From Fulvivirga sp. (GTDB lineage: Bacteria; Bacteroidota; Bacteroidia; Cytophagales; Cyclobacteriaceae): a stretch of DNA of 64,000 nt. Of this stretch, positions 62,991 to 64,000 are shown in pieces; positions within the stretch are counted from its first letter, which is position 1, and every line of letters begins with the position of its first letter. The translations under genes were made by a program, and so were the position numbers. The stretch covers positions 1-64,000 of the forward strand of contig JANQLQ010000067.1 in the NCBI GenBank assembly GCA_028280565.1, written 5' to 3'. The notes below the pieces were generated by a model. That model saw nothing but the letters and a program-made list of their open reading frames with translations. It was not told where the DNA came from and did not search any database.

Positions 62991-64000
62991 ATGGAATCTC
63001 TTGACAGCGTCATCATCCTGTTTTCCGGTGATTCTGGGGACGGCATGCAGCTCACAGGCACCCAGTTTTCCAATACCTCGGCTATGATGGGCAATGATAT
63101 CTCCACTTTCCCGGATTACCCGTCGGAGATCCGGGCGCCTTCCGGTACCGTATTTGGTGTGTCCGGCTTCCAGGTCAATATTGGGGCGGAAGAAATATTC
63201 ACCCCAGGCGATCAACCGGATGTATTGGTAGCTATGAACCCGGCAGCACTTAAGGCGAAGTTGCCTTCTTTAAAGAAAAATGCCACGATCATCCTCGATG
63301 ATGATGCCTTTGACAGGGTAAGCATGAAAAAGGCCGGTTACAAAGTATTTACGGTCGGGGAATTGGACGAGCTGCTGGAGTATAAGGTCATCCATGCACA
63401 GATCACCTCGCAGACAGAAAAGGCACTGGAAAACTTAGACCTGTCTACAAAGCAAAAAAGAAGGTGTAAGAACTTCTATGCGCTCGGGCTTTGCTATTTT
63501 GTCTTTTCCCGGAGTAGGGATTCTACCAAAAAATGGATCAAGGAAAAGTTTAAAGACAACCCCGTATTGCTGGAAGCGAATATCCTGGCACTAGACACCG
63601 GCTACCATTTCGGTGAAACCATAGAGGCTTCTATTTCCACCTACCGTATCGATGAGGCCAAGATAGCAAAAGGAACCTACCGCCAGGTCAACGGGAACAC
63701 GGGGGTAGCATGGGGCTTAATGCAAGCTGCGCAGGCATCGGGATTGGATCTATTCGTAGGCTCCTATCCCATAACCCCTGCCACGGATATTTTACAGGAA
63801 CTTGCCAAACACCAGCGTTTCGGGGTAAAAGCCTTCCAGGCAGAAGATGAAATTGCCGGGATATGCTCGGCGATAGGGGCATCCTTTGGAGGGGCGTTGG
63901 CGGCGACTACCACTTCAGGGCCCGGTTTCGCCCTCAAATCCGAGGCTTTGAACCTGGCCGTGATGCTGGAGCTACCGTTGGTGGTCGTGAATGTACAACG
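62991..64000 (+). CDS. korA: 2-oxoacid:ferredoxin oxidoreductase alpha subunit (partial)
   Basis: Starts at ATG 62991 and runs off the window after 336 codons. The N part (FSGDSGDGMQLTGTQFS) is the gamma-type domain and the next part (residues about 225-336, VGSYPITPATDIL) begins the alpha domain, a fused gamma-alpha layout typical of KorA. These enzymes oxidise 2-oxoglutarate or a similar acid and reduce ferredoxin. The gene is a plausible low-potential electron source near the rdh genes, but it is also a normal housekeeping gene, and its partner korB would lie beyond the right edge. Confidence 0.88.
   Translation, partial: MESLDSVIILFSGDSGDGMQLTGTQFSNTSAMMGNDISTFPDYPSEIRAPSGTVFGVSGFQVNIGAEEIFTPGDQPDVLVAMNPAALKAKLPSLKKNATIILDDDAFDRVSMKKAGYKVFTVGELDELLEYKVIHAQITSQTEKALENLDLSTKQKRRCKNFYALGLCYFVFSRSRDSTKKWIKEKFKDNPVLLEANILALDTGYHFGETIEASISTYRIDEAKIAKGTYRQVNGNTGVAWGLMQAAQASGLDLFVGSYPITPATDILQELAKHQRFGVKAFQAEDEIAGICSAIGASFGGALAATTTSGPGFALKSEALNLAVMLELPLVVVNVQ

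Noticed and set aside
1-64000. CRISPR array or prophage
   Set aside because: No series of regularly spaced direct repeats with unique spacers and no phage structural, integrase or lysis genes were seen.

Overview
The window looks like a chromosomal segment of a Bacteroidota bacterium, most likely a Cytophagales-type marine or soil gliding lineage. Evidence seen: promoters of the TAnnTTTG type with a TTG/TTTG element about 19 bases upstream, almost no Shine-Dalgarno sites, type IX secretion genes (porT, a PorE-like OmpA protein, a secreted protein with a type A sorting tail), an outer-membrane TonB receptor driven by an ECF sigma operon, and several families known mainly from this phylum (DUF2480, DUF5606, DUF6515, M61 and S9 peptidases). 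The species call is inference only.

Layout. 1-9.4 kb: leftward operon rpmH-rnpA-S41 protease-tsaB, then DUF2480, with an M61 peptidase diverging from it; adenosine kinase, a HEAT protein, a glycerophosphodiesterase and an Arg-rich exported protein follow. 9.9 kb: tRNA-Val(GAC). 10.2-20.5 kb: an MFS exporter, a thioredoxin-fold protein, dipeptidyl peptidase IV, a three-repeat type IX-secreted protein, a subtilisin and an astacin lipoprotein. 20.6-25 kb: a five-gene leftward operon of Spy-like protein, ECF sigma factor, putative anti-sigma, second Spy-like protein and TonB-dependent receptor. 25-28.5 kb: DUF456, HEAT protein, saccharopine dehydrogenase family protein, cytidine deaminase.

28.5-42.4 kb is a single rightward signalling block: a HAMP-GAF-PAS membrane sensor, stand-alone CheR and CheB enzymes, a membrane GAF protein, a Cache-like/HAMP-GAF-PAS-PP2C phosphatase, a SiaB-like kinase, a SiaC-like phosphoprotein with Thr68 in place, a TerB-like/ABCG transporter fusion, and two exported proteins. 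It reads as a partner switch (SiaA/B/C) in which the usual diguanylate cyclase SiaD is missing and an ABC transporter sits in its place, coupled to protein methylation enzymes without CheA, CheW or a classical chemoreceptor.

42.4-56.3 kb is mostly housekeeping: an esterase, ubiE-porT-SDR operon, PorE-like protein, engB, DUF5606, fbp and aspartokinase diverging from each other, a membrane glycosyltransferase-like protein, a lipoprotein, and a MntA-HepT toxin-antitoxin pair. Intergenic regions here carry a 205-bp MITE-like element with perfect 16-bp ends and members of two dispersed repeat families.

57.1-64 kb is the second notable block: two tandem Tat-exported reductive-dehalogenase-like proteins (RdhA), an unknown membrane protein, an RdhB-like anchor, an RdhC/NosR-like FMN flavoprotein, a 32-residue membrane microprotein overlapping the end of the RdhC gene, and then the start of a 2-oxoacid:ferredoxin oxidoreductase alpha subunit that runs off the window. 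Together these could form a membrane-bound cobamide-dependent respiratory or detoxifying reductase; the substrate cannot be told from sequence.
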